Shown here: in pieces, positions 53,328-64,000 of the stretch
Numbering within the stretch: the stretch's first letter is position 1
How the letters are laid out: each line of letters begins with the position of its first letter
NCBI RefSeq assembly: GCF_000018885.1
Contig: NC_010168.1
Span: 1,426,001-1,490,000, forward strand
Direction of reading: 5' to 3'
DNA length: 64,000 bases
Origin: Renibacterium salmoninarum ATCC 33209
GTDB lineage: Bacteria; Actinomycetota; Actinomycetes; Actinomycetales; Micrococcaceae
The notes under the pieces: model-generated
The model's input: the letters and a program-made list of their open reading frames with translations, nothing else
Databases searched by the model: none
Told to the model about the DNA's origin: nothing
Translations under genes and position numbers: made by a program

Positions 53328-54179
53328 TTATGCAGTGAAGGCGTCGCGATGCGCGGAGACAAACTCGGCAAACGACCGGGCGGGGCGTCCGGTGATGTCC
53401 AAGACCGTGGAGGTAACGCGGTTCTCCGCGCCGCGCCGGATGTCTTCGTCGAGACCGGCGAGCACGGCGGCGAACTCCTTGGGAATACCGGCGGTGATGA
53501 ATCGATCGGCCATCTCCGTAGTGGTGACGGGTCGGTGCCGGACGGTCCGAGTGGTGGCCTCCGTGATGACAGCGGCGGCATCCGCGTAGCTGAGTGCCTC
53601 GGGGCCAGTAATAACGTGGTCGGTGTTGTGCGGCACGGTGTCCAACAGTACCTGCGTGGCCACCGCAGCGATGTAGGCAGCGTCGACGAACGCGACTCGA
53701 CCCGTTCCGGTCGCGGTGACGATCTCGTTGCGGAGTCGGATGCCGTCGGCGACGGGGTGTTCGCGGAGAAAGTTCTGCATGAACCAGGATGGTCGCAGGA
53801 CGGTCCATTCCGGCATTCGCACACGCACCAGTTGGTGCAGGGCACCCAGCCCGGGGTCGCCGTCGCCGATCGCGGATGAACTGAGCAGCACGACCCGTCG
53901 CACCCCGACGTGCAGTGCCTTGGTCAGGAACGGTTCGACCATCGGCATCGGGTCGGCCACACCGATCGGGGCAACCAGGTAGATTCGGTCCACCCCAGCC
54001 AATGCCGGTCCGTGTGTGGCCGGATCAACCCAGTCGAACCGCACCTGTTCAGGATTCCCGTCGATGGGCGTCCTGGTGGCGACTCGCACTGCGGCTGCCC
54101 GCTCACGCAACATGGCAGCAACCTTGCTGCCGGTGGTACCGGTCCCGCCGGTGACCAACACAGTTGCGTGCGCGTTCAT
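53328..54179 (-). CDS. NmrA/SDR-type NAD(P)-binding protein
   Basis: 283 aa. Atypical SDR with VLVTGGTGTTGSKVAAMLRER at the N-terminus (Rossmann), RVATRTPIDG, VDRIYLVAPIGVADP, VRRVVLLSSSAIGD, and WTVLRPSWFMQNFL; it resembles NmrA/YtfG-like quinone or redox-sensing reductases. ATG 54179 overlaps the stop of the SnoaL-like gene by 4 bp. Together with that gene and a divergent TetR regulator it forms a compact module that looks more GC-rich than its surroundings (about 68 percent in 54061-54120). Substrate unknown. Confidence 0.82.
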   Translation of the reverse strand: MNAHATVLVTGGTGTTGSKVAAMLRERAAAVRVATRTPIDGNPEQVRFDWVDPATHGPALAGVDRIYLVAPIGVADPMPMVEPFLTKALHVGVRRVVLLSSSAIGDGDPGLGALHQLVRVRMPEWTVLRPSWFMQNFLREHPVADGIRLRNEIVTATGTGRVAFVDAAYIAAVATQVLLDTVPHNTDHVITGPEALSYADAAAVITEATTRTVRHRPVTTTEMADRFITAGIPKEFAAVLAGLDEDIRRGAENRVTSTVLDITGRPARSFAEFVSAHRDAFTA

Positions 54180-54632
54180 GCGTTCGACTCCCCGCTGATC
54201 AAGGCAGCGCTGAATTCTTCGAGCCCGCCGAATGCCTCCGCCGCGGCCTGCGGGCTCCAATAGTCGCGGTAGCGAGTGATCTCGCTGTCACGTGCGGTGA
54301 CGACCGCGATGTAGCGCATTTGGTAGGGCCGGCCAGTGCGCACCACCACGCCCGCTACCTCGAACTCGACGACTACCACGTCGGGGTCGGTCGTGTTATG
54401 TACAGTCTGGTCGTTGATCGTCTGCACGTCCGCAAGGTCGGGATAGTCACACAGGTAGTTCTCGATAGCATCACGTCCCTCCACCCGTTGTGGGTAGTTG
54501 GCCGTGGCGAACGGGAACTCGATGATCCCATCGCGAGACCACAGCCCGGCGAAGCCGACCATAGTTCTTGGCGAGCAGTAGACGCAGTGCCTCAGTAACG
54601 AGGTCGTGGACGGTACGGCGTGGTTCGGACAT
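54176..54632 (-). pseudogene. SnoaL-like / NTF2-family protein, frameshift near the N-terminus
   Basis: ATG 54632 has GGAG upstream and reads MSEPRRTVHDLVTEALRLLL. At about 54559-54566 one extra T (AAGAACTATGGTC) shifts the frame. The other frame continues MVGFAGLWSRDGIIEFPFA, GRDAIENYLCDY, VVVVEFEVAGVVVRTG and RYRDYWSPQAAAEAF to 54176. Intact it would be about 152 aa, a cone-shaped NTF2 fold that binds or isomerises a small molecule. It is the first gene of the operon with the NmrA-type gene. Confidence 0.78.
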
Positions 54633-54656
54633 GAAGCAACTCCCAGAATGTTAAAC

Positions 54657-54712
54657 GGACGATACGGACCCGTCCCGTCCATTAGTATAGGCAGAACGGT
54701 ACCGTATCGTCC
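54657..54712. promoter_or_regulatory. Operator region of TetR-type regulator
   Basis: GGACGATACGG (54657-54667) and CCGTATCGTCC (54702-54712) are perfect 11-bp inverted repeats 34 nt apart. Next to the right copy is ACGGTACCGT (54696-54705), itself a perfect palindrome. The region separates the SnoaL/NmrA operon from the divergent tetR gene, the expected place for TetR to control both. Confidence 0.7.
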
Positions 54713-54729
54713 ATACGTATACTGAAGAC

Positions 54730-55371
54730 ATGATCGAGCACACTCGCCGCCGCCCGACCGGCGCCGCCGTTCTCCAACGACAGATCACCTCAGCTATTAC
54801 CAAGGCCGCGCTGGACGAACTGGCCAAGCACGGCTACGGTCGGCTGTCGATGGAGGCGGTAGCCAAACGCGCCGGAGTCGGCAAGAGCGCCCTGTACCGA
54901 CGTTGGCCATCCAAACAAGACATGGTGATCGCCGCGCTGTCGGAGTTCAGCATCCCACTCGCCGAGATCACCGACACCGGATCATTCCACGGGGACCTCG
55001 TCGCTACCCTACGAGCGCTCCACGAATGGCTTACTCATCCCCGAATCGCCACGATCCTGCCCGATTTGACCGCCGAAGCCGGTCGCAACCCGGTGCTGGC
55101 AGAGGCAATCGCGACAACCATCGGCCAGCCCCGACGAGCGCTCGGTGCCGACACCCTGCGTCGCGCGATCGAGCGCGGGGAGCTATCCGACAAAGTGAAT
55201 CTCGAACTCGCTCTCGATCTGATCGCCGCCCCGGTCTACTGGCGGCTGAGTGTCCGCCATGCAGTCGTCGAGCCTGGCTACCTCGAAGACCTCGCAGAGC
55301 ACATCCTGCGCGCGCTTGACGCCAGGTCTGCGTCAAGCACCGCTCGCAAGCCATGCTCACCGGCAGTCTGA
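54730..55371 (+). CDS. TetR/AcrR-family transcriptional regulator
   Basis: 213 aa. N-terminal TetR HTH: AITKAALDELAKHGYGRLSMEAVAKRAGVGKSALYRRWPSK (residues ~22-62), followed by an all-helical ligand domain with the TetR_C type end AAPVYWRLSVRHAVV. It is divergent from the SnoaL/NmrA genes with strong palindromes between, so it probably represses that pair and itself. Intact although its target operon is frameshifted. High GC and codon choice suggest acquisition from a higher-GC actinomycete. Confidence 0.9.
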   Translation: MIEHTRRRPTGAAVLQRQITSAITKAALDELAKHGYGRLSMEAVAKRAGVGKSALYRRWPSKQDMVIAALSEFSIPLAEITDTGSFHGDLVATLRALHEWLTHPRIATILPDLTAEAGRNPVLAEAIATTIGQPRRALGADTLRRAIERGELSDKVNLELALDLIAAPVYWRLSVRHAVVEPGYLEDLAEHILRALDARSASSTARKPCSPAV

Positions 55372-55580
55372 TCGGCGGCCGGTGAGACCGCACGCTGCGC
55401 ATTCAGTTTAAAACCTTTGTCGACGCCGAACACTGCCTAACCATTTCCCAGCACAAAAACGCCCGCCCAAAGTCGAAAGTGCATCCCAGGTGTGGAGCGG
55501 ACAATTTATCGATTCGTAGATTTGTCCCGCGTCACCCTACCGTGTGAGAATGGTCACCAGATAATTAAACAGCCGATGAT
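55372..55580. other. Intergenic stretch before glycine riboswitch
   Basis: No gene is visible. At 55470-55487 the sequence AAGTCGAAAGTGCATCC resembles one arm of the family C palindrome at 61548-61626 (AAGCCGAAAATGCATCC), without a partner arm. The promoter of the gcv operon must lie in 55490-55580 (AT-rich AATTTATCGATTCGTAGA). Confidence 0.4.
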
Positions 55581-55797
55581 CCGCAGCGGGAGAGTCCTTC
55601 CGCCACCAACCAGGCAGAAAGCGCCGTAGGAGCAAACCCTCCCCGGGAATCTCTCAGGCACATGTACCGCTGCGGCAAGGCAACTCTGGAAAGTAGTGTC
55701 ACCCCATCCGGGTAACACTCACCGACGGTGCAAGCGGAGACGTCTCCGCGGAAACTCTCAGGTCCAATACAGAGCGGGGAGGAACCCACCCGGTACA
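55581..55797 (+). ncRNA. Tandem glycine riboswitch
   Basis: Two glycine aptamers in series upstream of gcvP. Aptamer 1 (about 55586-55690) has GCGGGAGAGTCC, GCCGTAGGAGCAA, CTCTCAGGCACATGTACCGC and AACTCTGGAAAGTAG. Aptamer 2 (about 55715-55783) has ACCGACGGTGCAAGC, GAAACTCTCAGGTCCAATA and AGAGCGGGGAGG. These are the conserved core strings of the class. Binding of glycine is expected to turn on the gcv genes. No clear expression-platform terminator is visible; control may act at the ribosome site just before ATG 55824. Confidence 0.93.
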
Positions 55798-55823
55798 TCC
55801 GTACCCTAATACTGGAGTTCCTC

Positions 55824-58682
<2,859 letters not shown>

Positions 58683-58698
58683 GAAACAGGAGTCACCG

Positions 58699-59847
58699 AT
58701 GACTTTGAAAGAAACTGCCCTGCAGGCTGAGCATGCCAAACTTGGCGCTAGCTTCACTGACTTCGGCGGCTGGGATATGCCGCTGAAGTACCAGAGTGAA
58801 CTTGCCGAGCACCACGCTGTTCGGCAAGGTGCTGGCCTGTTTGACCTGTCCCATATGGGCGAGATCTGGGTTCGCGGCGCACAAGCTGCCGCATTCTTGG
58901 ACTACGCTCTGGTAGGCAACCTCTCCGCGATCCAGGTCGGTAAAGCCAAATACTCGCTGATCTGCACGCCCGACGGCGGCATCATCGACGATCTGATTAG
59001 CTACCGCCGCGCTGAGGACGTCTACCTGGTGGTGCCGAACGCGGGCAATGCCGATGCAGTGTACGCCGAGTTCGTCAAGCGGGCTGAAGGCTTCGACGTT
59101 GAGCTGGATAACGTCTCGGCACAGACCTCACTGATTGCACTGCAGGGCCCGGAAGCTGAGCGGATTTTGCTCGGACTGGTTCCAGCTGAACAAGCGGAAG
59201 CCGTTCGGGAGCTGAAGTACTACGCAGCGACTGAGGTCACTGTTTCCGGACTGCCAATTTTGCTTGCCCGCACCGGATACACCGGTGAAGACGGCTTCGA
59301 GTTGTACATCGACAACTCGGAAGCAGCACAGCTGTGGAACTCGCTCCTGACCGCCGACGAAGTTGTCACCCCGTGTGGCTTAGCTAGCCGCGATTCGTTG
59401 CGTTTGGAAGCCGCGATGCCGTTGTACGGTAATGAGCTTGGTCTTGACGGTAACCCTTTCGAGGCAGGCCTCGGTCCGGTTGTTTCGCTCGCACCAGCAA
59501 AGACCGCCAAAGAGGGCGATTTTGTGGGCAAGGAAGCCTTGGCAAAGATCAAGGCCGAGCGGGCCCAAACACCAGAGGGCCAGTCCGTCACTGGCAAGCG
59601 TATTTTGGTCGGTTTACAAGGTCAAGGACGTCGTGCCGCACGCGGTCACTACCCGGTAGTTCTCAATGGTGAAACCGTTGGTGAAGTTACCTCCGGTCTG
59701 CCCAGCCCCACCCTCGGCTACCCGGTAGCCCTGGCCTACGTCAACGCGGAGCACTCCGAGGTTGGCACTGAGCTCCAGGTCGATCTACGCGGCAAAACCG
59801 AGCCGTTCACCGTCGTCGCCCTTCCCTTTTACAAACGAACCAAGTAA
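58699..59847 (+). CDS. gcvT: Aminomethyltransferase, T-protein of glycine cleavage
   Basis: 382 aa. It moves the methylene group from H-protein to tetrahydrofolate, releasing ammonia. ATG 58699 has AGGAG upstream. FTDFGGWDMPLKY at the N-terminus, GAGLFDLSHMGEI, DDLISYR, ALQGPEAE, TGYTGEDGFELY and the folate site GLASRDSLRLEAAMPLYG; C-terminal GCV_T_C with VGEVTSGLPSPTLG. It follows gcvP by 16 bp. Intact. Confidence 0.96.
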   Translation: MTLKETALQAEHAKLGASFTDFGGWDMPLKYQSELAEHHAVRQGAGLFDLSHMGEIWVRGAQAAAFLDYALVGNLSAIQVGKAKYSLICTPDGGIIDDLISYRRAEDVYLVVPNAGNADAVYAEFVKRAEGFDVELDNVSAQTSLIALQGPEAERILLGLVPAEQAEAVRELKYYAATEVTVSGLPILLARTGYTGEDGFELYIDNSEAAQLWNSLLTADEVVTPCGLASRDSLRLEAAMPLYGNELGLDGNPFEAGLGPVVSLAPAKTAKEGDFVGKEALAKIKAERAQTPEGQSVTGKRILVGLQGQGRRAARGHYPVVLNGETVGEVTSGLPSPTLGYPVALAYVNAEHSEVGTELQVDLRGKTEPFTVVALPFYKRTK

Positions 59848-59859
59848 AGGCCATATCTC

Positions 59860-60252
59860 ATGAGCAAAGTTGTTCCCGAACTGCGTTACTCCGCCGAACA
59901 CGAATGGGTTGCCAATGACGGCGCCCTCAATAACGGTCCGGTGACTATCGGCGTAAGCGCCGTCGCTGCTGAGGCATTGGGCGATATCGTCTACCTGGAT
60001 CTGCCGGAGGTTGGCAGCACGATCACCGCGGGCGAGAGCTGCGGCGAAATTGAGTCGACTAAGTCTGTCTCTGATTTGTACGCGCCCGTTAGCGGCGAAA
60101 TCACTGAAATCAACGCTGATGCCGTTGCTGATCCGGCCGTAGTCAACCAGGACCCATATGGTGCTGGCTGGCTTTTCAAGGTTGCCGTCAGCGAAGAAGG
60201 CCCTTTGCTCAGTGCTGCTGAATACGCAGAGAAGAACGGAGCCGAGCTGTGA
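59860..60252 (+). CDS. gcvH: Glycine cleavage system H-protein
   Basis: 130 aa. Lipoyl carrier between P, T and L proteins. [35 protein letters not shown], lipoylated Lys in [16 protein letters not shown] (about residue 67), and [13 protein letters not shown]. Twelve bp after gcvT; its TGA overlaps the GTG of glyA. The L-protein (lipoamide dehydrogenase) is not in the window. Confidence 0.96.
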   Translation: MSKVVPELRYSAEHEWVANDGALNNGPVTIGVSAVAAEALGDIVYLDLPEVGSTITAGESCGEIESTKSVSDLYAPVSGEITEINADAVADPAVVNQDPYGAGWLFKVAVSEEGPLLSAAEYAEKNGAEL

Positions 60253-61541
60253 GCCAGACTCTGAATCACCTCAACGGAACCCTGGCTCAGATTGATCCAG
60301 AGATTGCGGCCAAGCTCGACGACGAACTCACTCGGCAGCGGAACGGCCTGGAAATGATCGCCTCGGAAAACCACACCTCGGTGGCGGTTATGCAGGCGCA
60401 AGGTTCAGTTCTGACCAATAAGTACGCCGAAGGCTACCCGGGCCGGCGTTACTACGGCGGCTGTGAGCACGTCGACGTCGTCGAGCAGCTCGCCATTGAT
60501 CGGGTCAAGGTACTCTTTGGCGCTGACTTTGCCAATGTTCAGCCGCACTCCGGTGCTCAGGCAAACGCTTCGGTCATGCATGCACTGCTGACTCCTGGTG
60601 ACACCATCATGGGCTTGAACTTGGCTCATGGCGGTCACTTGACGCACGGTATGCGGATCAACTTCTCCGGCAAGTTGTACAACGTGGTTCCGTACCAAGT
60701 CCGCGAAAGCGACCACCTGATCGACATGGCTGAAGTAGAGCGCTTGGCGCAGGAACACCAGCCAAAAATGATTGTGGCTGGTTGGTCTGCTTACGCTCGG
60801 CAGTTAGATTTTGCTGAGTTCCGAAGGATCGCTGATTCGGTCGGCGCATATTTGATGGTTGATATGGCGCACTTCGCTGGTCTGGTTGCTGCTGGCTTGC
60901 ATCCGAGCCCGGCGCCGCACGCACACGTCACCACCTCAACCACGCACAAGACGCTTGCTGGCCCGCGCGGTGGCATCATTTTGACCAATGATGCGGACAT
61001 CGCCAAGAAGATCAACTCCGCCGTTTTCCCTGGACAGCAAGGCGGGCCGCTGGAGCACGTCATCGCAGGCAAGGCAGTTGCGTTCAAGATCGCCGCCTCT
61101 GAGGAATTCAAAGAACGCCAACAACGCGTGTTGGAAGGCGCTCGAATTCTTGCCGAGCGTCTAGTCCAGGACGATGTTAAGGCGAAGGGCATTTCGGTAG
61201 TAACCGGTGGCACGGACGTGCACCTGGTGCTCGTTGACTTGCGTGATTCCGAGTTGGACGGCCAACAGGCCGAAGACCGTTTGGCCCAGATCGATGTCAC
61301 CGTCAATCGCAACGCGGTTCCGTTCGATCCGAGGCCGCCAATGGTGACTTCGGGTCTGCGCATCGGCACCTCTGCGCTGGCTTCTCGTGGTTTCGAGACC
61401 GCTGGTTTTGTTGAGATCGCCGATATTATCGCGACGGCGCTTATCGCTGAAGCGGATGCCGATCTCACGCCGTTAGCGCAACGCGTTCAGGCTCTGGCCG
61501 AAGCGCACCCGCTTTACCCGGACGTAGCGCCGCTCGCCTAA
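60249..61541 (+). CDS. glyA: Serine hydroxymethyltransferase
   Basis: 430 aa. It interconverts serine plus THF with glycine plus 5,10-methylene-[15 protein letters not shown] at the N-terminus, [36 protein letters not shown] region with the PLP Lys in [15 protein letters not shown] (about residue 237). GTG 60249 overlaps the gcvH stop. Downstream of the riboswitch it allows glycine-derived one-carbon units to make serine, which SdaA then opens to pyruvate. Intact. Confidence 0.96.
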   Translation: MSQTLNHLNGTLAQIDPEIAAKLDDELTRQRNGLEMIASENHTSVAVMQAQGSVLTNKYAEGYPGRRYYGGCEHVDVVEQLAIDRVKVLFGADFANVQPHSGAQANASVMHALLTPGDTIMGLNLAHGGHLTHGMRINFSGKLYNVVPYQVRESDHLIDMAEVERLAQEHQPKMIVAGWSAYARQLDFAEFRRIADSVGAYLMVDMAHFAGLVAAGLHPSPAPHAHVTTSTTHKTLAGPRGGIILTNDADIAKKINSAVFPGQQGGPLEHVIAGKAVAFKIAASEEFKERQQRVLEGARILAERLVQDDVKAKGISVVTGGTDVHLVLVDLRDSELDGQQAEDRLAQIDVTVNRNAVPFDPRPPMVTSGLRIGTSALASRGFETAGFVEIADIIATALIAEADADLTPLAQRVQALAEAHPLYPDVAPLA

Positions 61542-61547
61542 AGCAAC

Positions 61548-61626
61548 TCTCCGGATGCATTTTCGGCATAGGGATGCCGCTACGACCCTTCGGTTCGGCA
61601 TCCTCAAGCCGAAAATGCATCCGAGA
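61548..61626. repeat. Imperfect long palindrome, family C
   Basis: Arms of about 32 bp (61548-61579 and 61596-61626) share GGATGCATTTTCGGC and GGATGCCG blocks, with a few mismatches and a 16-nt loop. It lies between the co-directional glyA and sdaA genes, so it could reduce sdaA transcription, but sequence style links it with the other intergenic palindromes here. Confidence 0.8.
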
Positions 61627-61660
61627 AACTTCCCCACCTCAACAAGACTAGGATCACACT

Positions 61661-63058
61661 GTGGCTATTGGTGTATTCGACCTATTCAAGGTCGGCATTG
61701 GACCGTCAAGCTCGCATACGGTCGGTCCGATGCGCGCTGCAGCGGTTTTCGTCGAAGAACTGCGCGCCCAAAACTGCCTCGACCAGGTGACAGAGATTCG
61801 GGTTGACCTTTATGGTTCGCTCGCGGCCACCGGGCGTGGGCACGGCACCATGACCGCGGTACTGCTCGGTTTAGAAGGCCATTACCCGGATCTGATCCTG
61901 CCGAACGAGGTTGAAGAGCGACTGGCTTCAATGGAGTCAACGGAGAAAATTCTGCTCGGAGGATCGTTCAGCCTGCCCTACGCGGCCAACGATATAATTT
62001 TGCACCCGTTGACGATCTTGGATCGACACACCAACGGGATGAAGTTTGAAGTGTCCAACGCGCAAGGCCAAGTACTGCATCAAGCGACGTTCTACTCAGT
62101 AGGCGGTGGCTTTATTGTCCGTGAAGGCGAAGAAGACGCTGCGCTAGCCGAGCTGGACGAAACCCATAAGGGCCTGCCCTTGCCTTTCCGAACCGCTGCT
62201 GAGCTGCTGGAACACTGTGGCAAACAAGGGCTTAAGATCTCCGACGTGATGCTGGTCAATGAAAAGGACAGCCGCAGCGAGGAAGAAATTCGTGACGGCC
62301 TGAAGCATATTTGGGAAGTCATGGAGGGCTGCGTCGAAGCCAGCCTGGTTCGTGAGGGCTTGCTGCCTGGCGGGCTCAAGGTTCGACGCCGAGCCCCAGA
62401 CTGGTATGAGCGGTTGCTCAAAGAAGATAAAGACCGCGACCCGAAGTACTGGCAAGAATGGGTCAATCTGATTGCACTAGCGGTCAACGAAGAGAATGCC
62501 TCTGGCGGACGTGTGGTCACTGCGCCGACTAATGGCGCGGCCGGGATCATCCCAGCGGTGCTGTATTACGCACTCAATTACGCGCCCGGCATGGAAGACG
62601 CGACGCAAGAAGACAAAGACGACGTCGTAGTAAAGTTCCTGCTCGCCGCCGGTGCTGTGGGCGTGCTGTACAAAGAACAGGCTTCGATCTCCGGCGCTGA
62701 GGTTGGCTGCCAGGGTGAGGTTGGCTCGGCGTCGTCGATGGCAGCAGCGGGACTGGCTGAGGTGATGGGTGGCTCGCCCGCTCAGGTCGAAAACGCTGCC
62801 GAGATCGCGATGGAGCACAACCTGGGCCTGACCTGCGATCCTATCGGTGGGCTGGTGCAAGTTCCGTGCATCGAACGGAATGCCATTGCTGCTGCGAAAG
62901 CAATCAACGCGACAAAGATGGCGCTCTGGGGCGACGGCGAACACCGCGTCTCGCTGGACGAAGTCATCATCACGATGCGTGAAACTGGCAAAGATATGAG
63001 CACCAAATACAAGGAAACTGCGATGGGCGGCCTAGCCGTAAACGTCGTGGAGTGCTAA
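61661..63058 (+). CDS. sdaA: L-serine ammonia-lyase (iron-sulfur, single chain)
   Basis: 465 aa. It converts L-serine to pyruvate and ammonia using a 4Fe-4S cluster. The beta domain [23 protein letters not shown] is at the N-terminus; the alpha domain has [14 protein letters not shown], the cluster Cys in [30 protein letters not shown] and the final NVVEC tail Cys that occupies the active site in this family. GTG 61661. Last gene of the gcv group, perhaps also with its own promoter. Intact. Confidence 0.95.
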   Translation: MAIGVFDLFKVGIGPSSSHTVGPMRAAAVFVEELRAQNCLDQVTEIRVDLYGSLAATGRGHGTMTAVLLGLEGHYPDLILPNEVEERLASMESTEKILLGGSFSLPYAANDIILHPLTILDRHTNGMKFEVSNAQGQVLHQATFYSVGGGFIVREGEEDAALAELDETHKGLPLPFRTAAELLEHCGKQGLKISDVMLVNEKDSRSEEEIRDGLKHIWEVMEGCVEASLVREGLLPGGLKVRRRAPDWYERLLKEDKDRDPKYWQEWVNLIALAVNEENASGGRVVTAPTNGAAGIIPAVLYYALNYAPGMEDATQEDKDDVVVKFLLAAGAVGVLYKEQASISGAEVGCQGEVGSASSMAAAGLAEVMGGSPAQVENAAEIAMEHNLGLTCDPIGGLVQVPCIERNAIAAAKAINATKMALWGDGEHRVSLDEVIITMRETGKDMSTKYKETAMGGLAVNVVEC

Positions 63059-63081
63059 CCCCTCCCTACCTCTACTTACAG

Positions 63082-63140
63082 ACGCTGCACAACTTTTCGG
63101 CCTTAAAACCTATGTTTAAGGCCGAAAAGTGGTGCAGCGT
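63082..63140. repeat. Long palindrome, family A copy 3
   Basis: 26-bp arms (63082-63107 and 63115-63140) with one mismatch and a 7-nt loop. The outer part ACGCTGCACCACTTTT is that of the DUF559-flanking palindromes; the inner part (CGGCCTTAAA) differs. It lies between the convergent sdaA and carbonic anhydrase genes, with no DUF559 gene near. Confidence 0.92.
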
Positions 63141-63158
63141 TTTGCGTTGCGTGGAGTG

Positions 63159-63653
63159 TTAGCTGGGACTCACTTCGTTCAGACGACCCGTCGCGACGTC
63201 GAAGACGAAGCCGCGGATGGAGTCCTTCTTCGGAATGAACTGGCTGGCTTTGATTCGCGAAATCGATTGTTTGACGTCCAGCTCCACATCGGGAAACGCT
63301 TCAGCTGCCCAAGCCGGGCGAAGTCCAGTTTCAGTCTCAATCGACTTCTTGAAATCATCATCGGTGAAGGTGAGCATGCCGCAATTCGTGTGATGGATCA
63401 GAATGATTTCTCCGGCGCCAAGTAGCCGCTGACTAATAGCCAAGGAGCGGATTTCATCCTCGGTGACTACCCCGCCCGCATTCCGGATGACATGCGATTC
63501 GCCTTCGTTCAAACCGAGGACACGATAGACATCTAGGCGTGCATCCATGCAAGCGAGTACAGCAACATGTTTGCTGGGCGGCAACGGCAATGGACCGCTA
63601 AATTCAGCAGCATAGGCTTTGTTATTGCGGAGTAGTTCATCGGTAACGCTCAT
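63159..63653 (-). CDS. Beta-carbonic anhydrase
   Basis: 164 aa, the short actinobacterial type. Zinc ligands: Cys and Asp-Arg dyad in LACMDARLD (residues ~34-42) and His/Cys in IHHTNCGM (about residues 87-93). HVIRNAGGVVTEDEIRSLAISQRLLG is the conserved linker. It hydrates CO2 to bicarbonate in the cytoplasm. Alone on its strand between the sdaA palindrome and the nnrD end. Intact. Confidence 0.92.
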   Translation of the reverse strand: MSVTDELLRNNKAYAAEFSGPLPLPPSKHVAVLACMDARLDVYRVLGLNEGESHVIRNAGGVVTEDEIRSLAISQRLLGAGEIILIHHTNCGMLTFTDDDFKKSIETETGLRPAWAAEAFPDVELDVKQSISRIKASQFIPKKDSIRGFVFDVATGRLNEVSPS

Positions 63654-63791
63654 GGGTTTTCCTCACGATCCGCTGGAGGACTCAGAGAAGAGTCCGGTCT
63701 CAGTGTGCGCAGCCCCGAACAGATCCCCAAGCAGCATTACCGGAGAAAACTACTGATGACTCCGTTCGACCAAAAGCGTCCTCAGGTTGCG

Positions 63792-64000
63792 TCAAGTCAG
63801 CAGCTCAGCGAGCACTTTCGGCACTGCTTCGGCAACACGGCTTGCTGTCACCGGACCGCTGCTGGATGCCAACACGCCAGCTCTACCGTGCACGCTCGCG
63901 GCGAGCGCAGCAGCTAACGCTGGCCGCACACCACTCGCTAACAATGCACCGAGAATGCCAGCCAGAGTGTCCCCACTGCCCGCGGTCGCCAGCCAAGCCG
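63792..64000 (-). CDS. ADP-dependent NAD(P)H-hydrate dehydratase, C-terminal part
   Basis: The last 69 codons of a minus-strand gene that begins beyond the right edge. WLATAGSGDTLAGILGALLA is the AGSGDxL motif of the YjeF C-terminal kinase-like domain, with the catalytic Asp. It is followed by AALAASVHGRAGVLAS and the end VPKVLAELLT. The enzyme repairs hydrated NAD(P)H. Whether an epimerase domain is fused cannot be seen. Confidence 0.8.
   Translation of the reverse strand, partial: AWLATAGSGDTLAGILGALLASGVRPALAAALAASVHGRAGVLASSSGPVTASRVAEAVPKVLAELLT

Overview
This window looks like a chromosome segment of a Micrococcaceae actinomycete, very probably Renibacterium salmoninarum or a close relative. 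The reasons are intermediate GC, Arthrobacter-type gene content (MshA, Ino1, TsaB-RimI-TsaD, Zur-type COG0523 plus a second rpmJ), two copies of an IS3-family element that I take to be IS994, and a very high load of recent pseudogenes. The species and IS names come from memory of the group, not from a search. I saw no rRNA, tRNA or CRISPR array.

Layout. 1-3 kb: start of a methionine-synthase-family gene, chorismate mutase, and an XRE/MmyB regulator divergent from a frameshifted MFS pump. 3-9.7 kb: a complete peptide ABC transporter operon (dppA-B-C-DF) in which every gene is broken; dppB also carries IS copy 1. 9.9-17.2 kb: amidotransferase, mnmA, iscS, an MFS transporter, a lipoprotein, a THUMP-like methyltransferase and a doubly frameshifted aroE-like gene. 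17.3-18.5 kb: a zinc-starvation unit (zinc-free bL36 plus COG0523) under a palindromic Zur-like site. 18.6-32.3 kb: an iron island with a Fep-type siderophore ABC importer and a five-gene NIS siderophore operon in the order ATP-grasp / NIS synthetase / MFS / NIS synthetase / PLP decarboxylase. That is the pvsABCDE order of vibrioferrin. The importer and the biosynthetic operon each have a DtxR/IdeR-like box. A broken secreted protease and a broken YdcF protein lie between them.

32.5-40.3 kb: broken YbdK ligase, the tRNA t6A set tsaD-rimI-tsaB-tsaE with alr, a PfkB kinase with a compensated frameshift, and a GH4 glycosidase. 40.3-43.6 kb: a sugar ABC transporter with intact binding protein and two broken permeases. 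43.9-51.0 kb: mshA, fhs, a palindrome-flanked DUF559 gene destroyed by IS copy 2, ino1 and an aldo/keto reductase. Ino1 and MshA are the first two steps toward mycothiol. 51.1-55.4 kb: glgX with a nonsense codon, then a GC-rich TetR/NmrA/SnoaL module that looks acquired. 55.6-63.1 kb: a glycine riboswitch followed by gcvP-gcvT-gcvH-glyA-sdaA, joining glycine cleavage to serine and pyruvate. The end holds a beta-carbonic anhydrase and the 3' end of an NAD(P)HX dehydratase gene.

The most interesting signals are: (1) the vibrioferrin-type operon in an actinomycete; (2) a DUF559 gene bracketed by two near-identical long palindromes of a dispersed family, a possible mobile palindrome/endonuclease unit; (3) the PfkB kinase held in frame by a homopolymer shift plus a 16-bp duplication; (4) the three-frame layout of the IS transposase; and (5) operon-wide decay of nutrient uptake genes.
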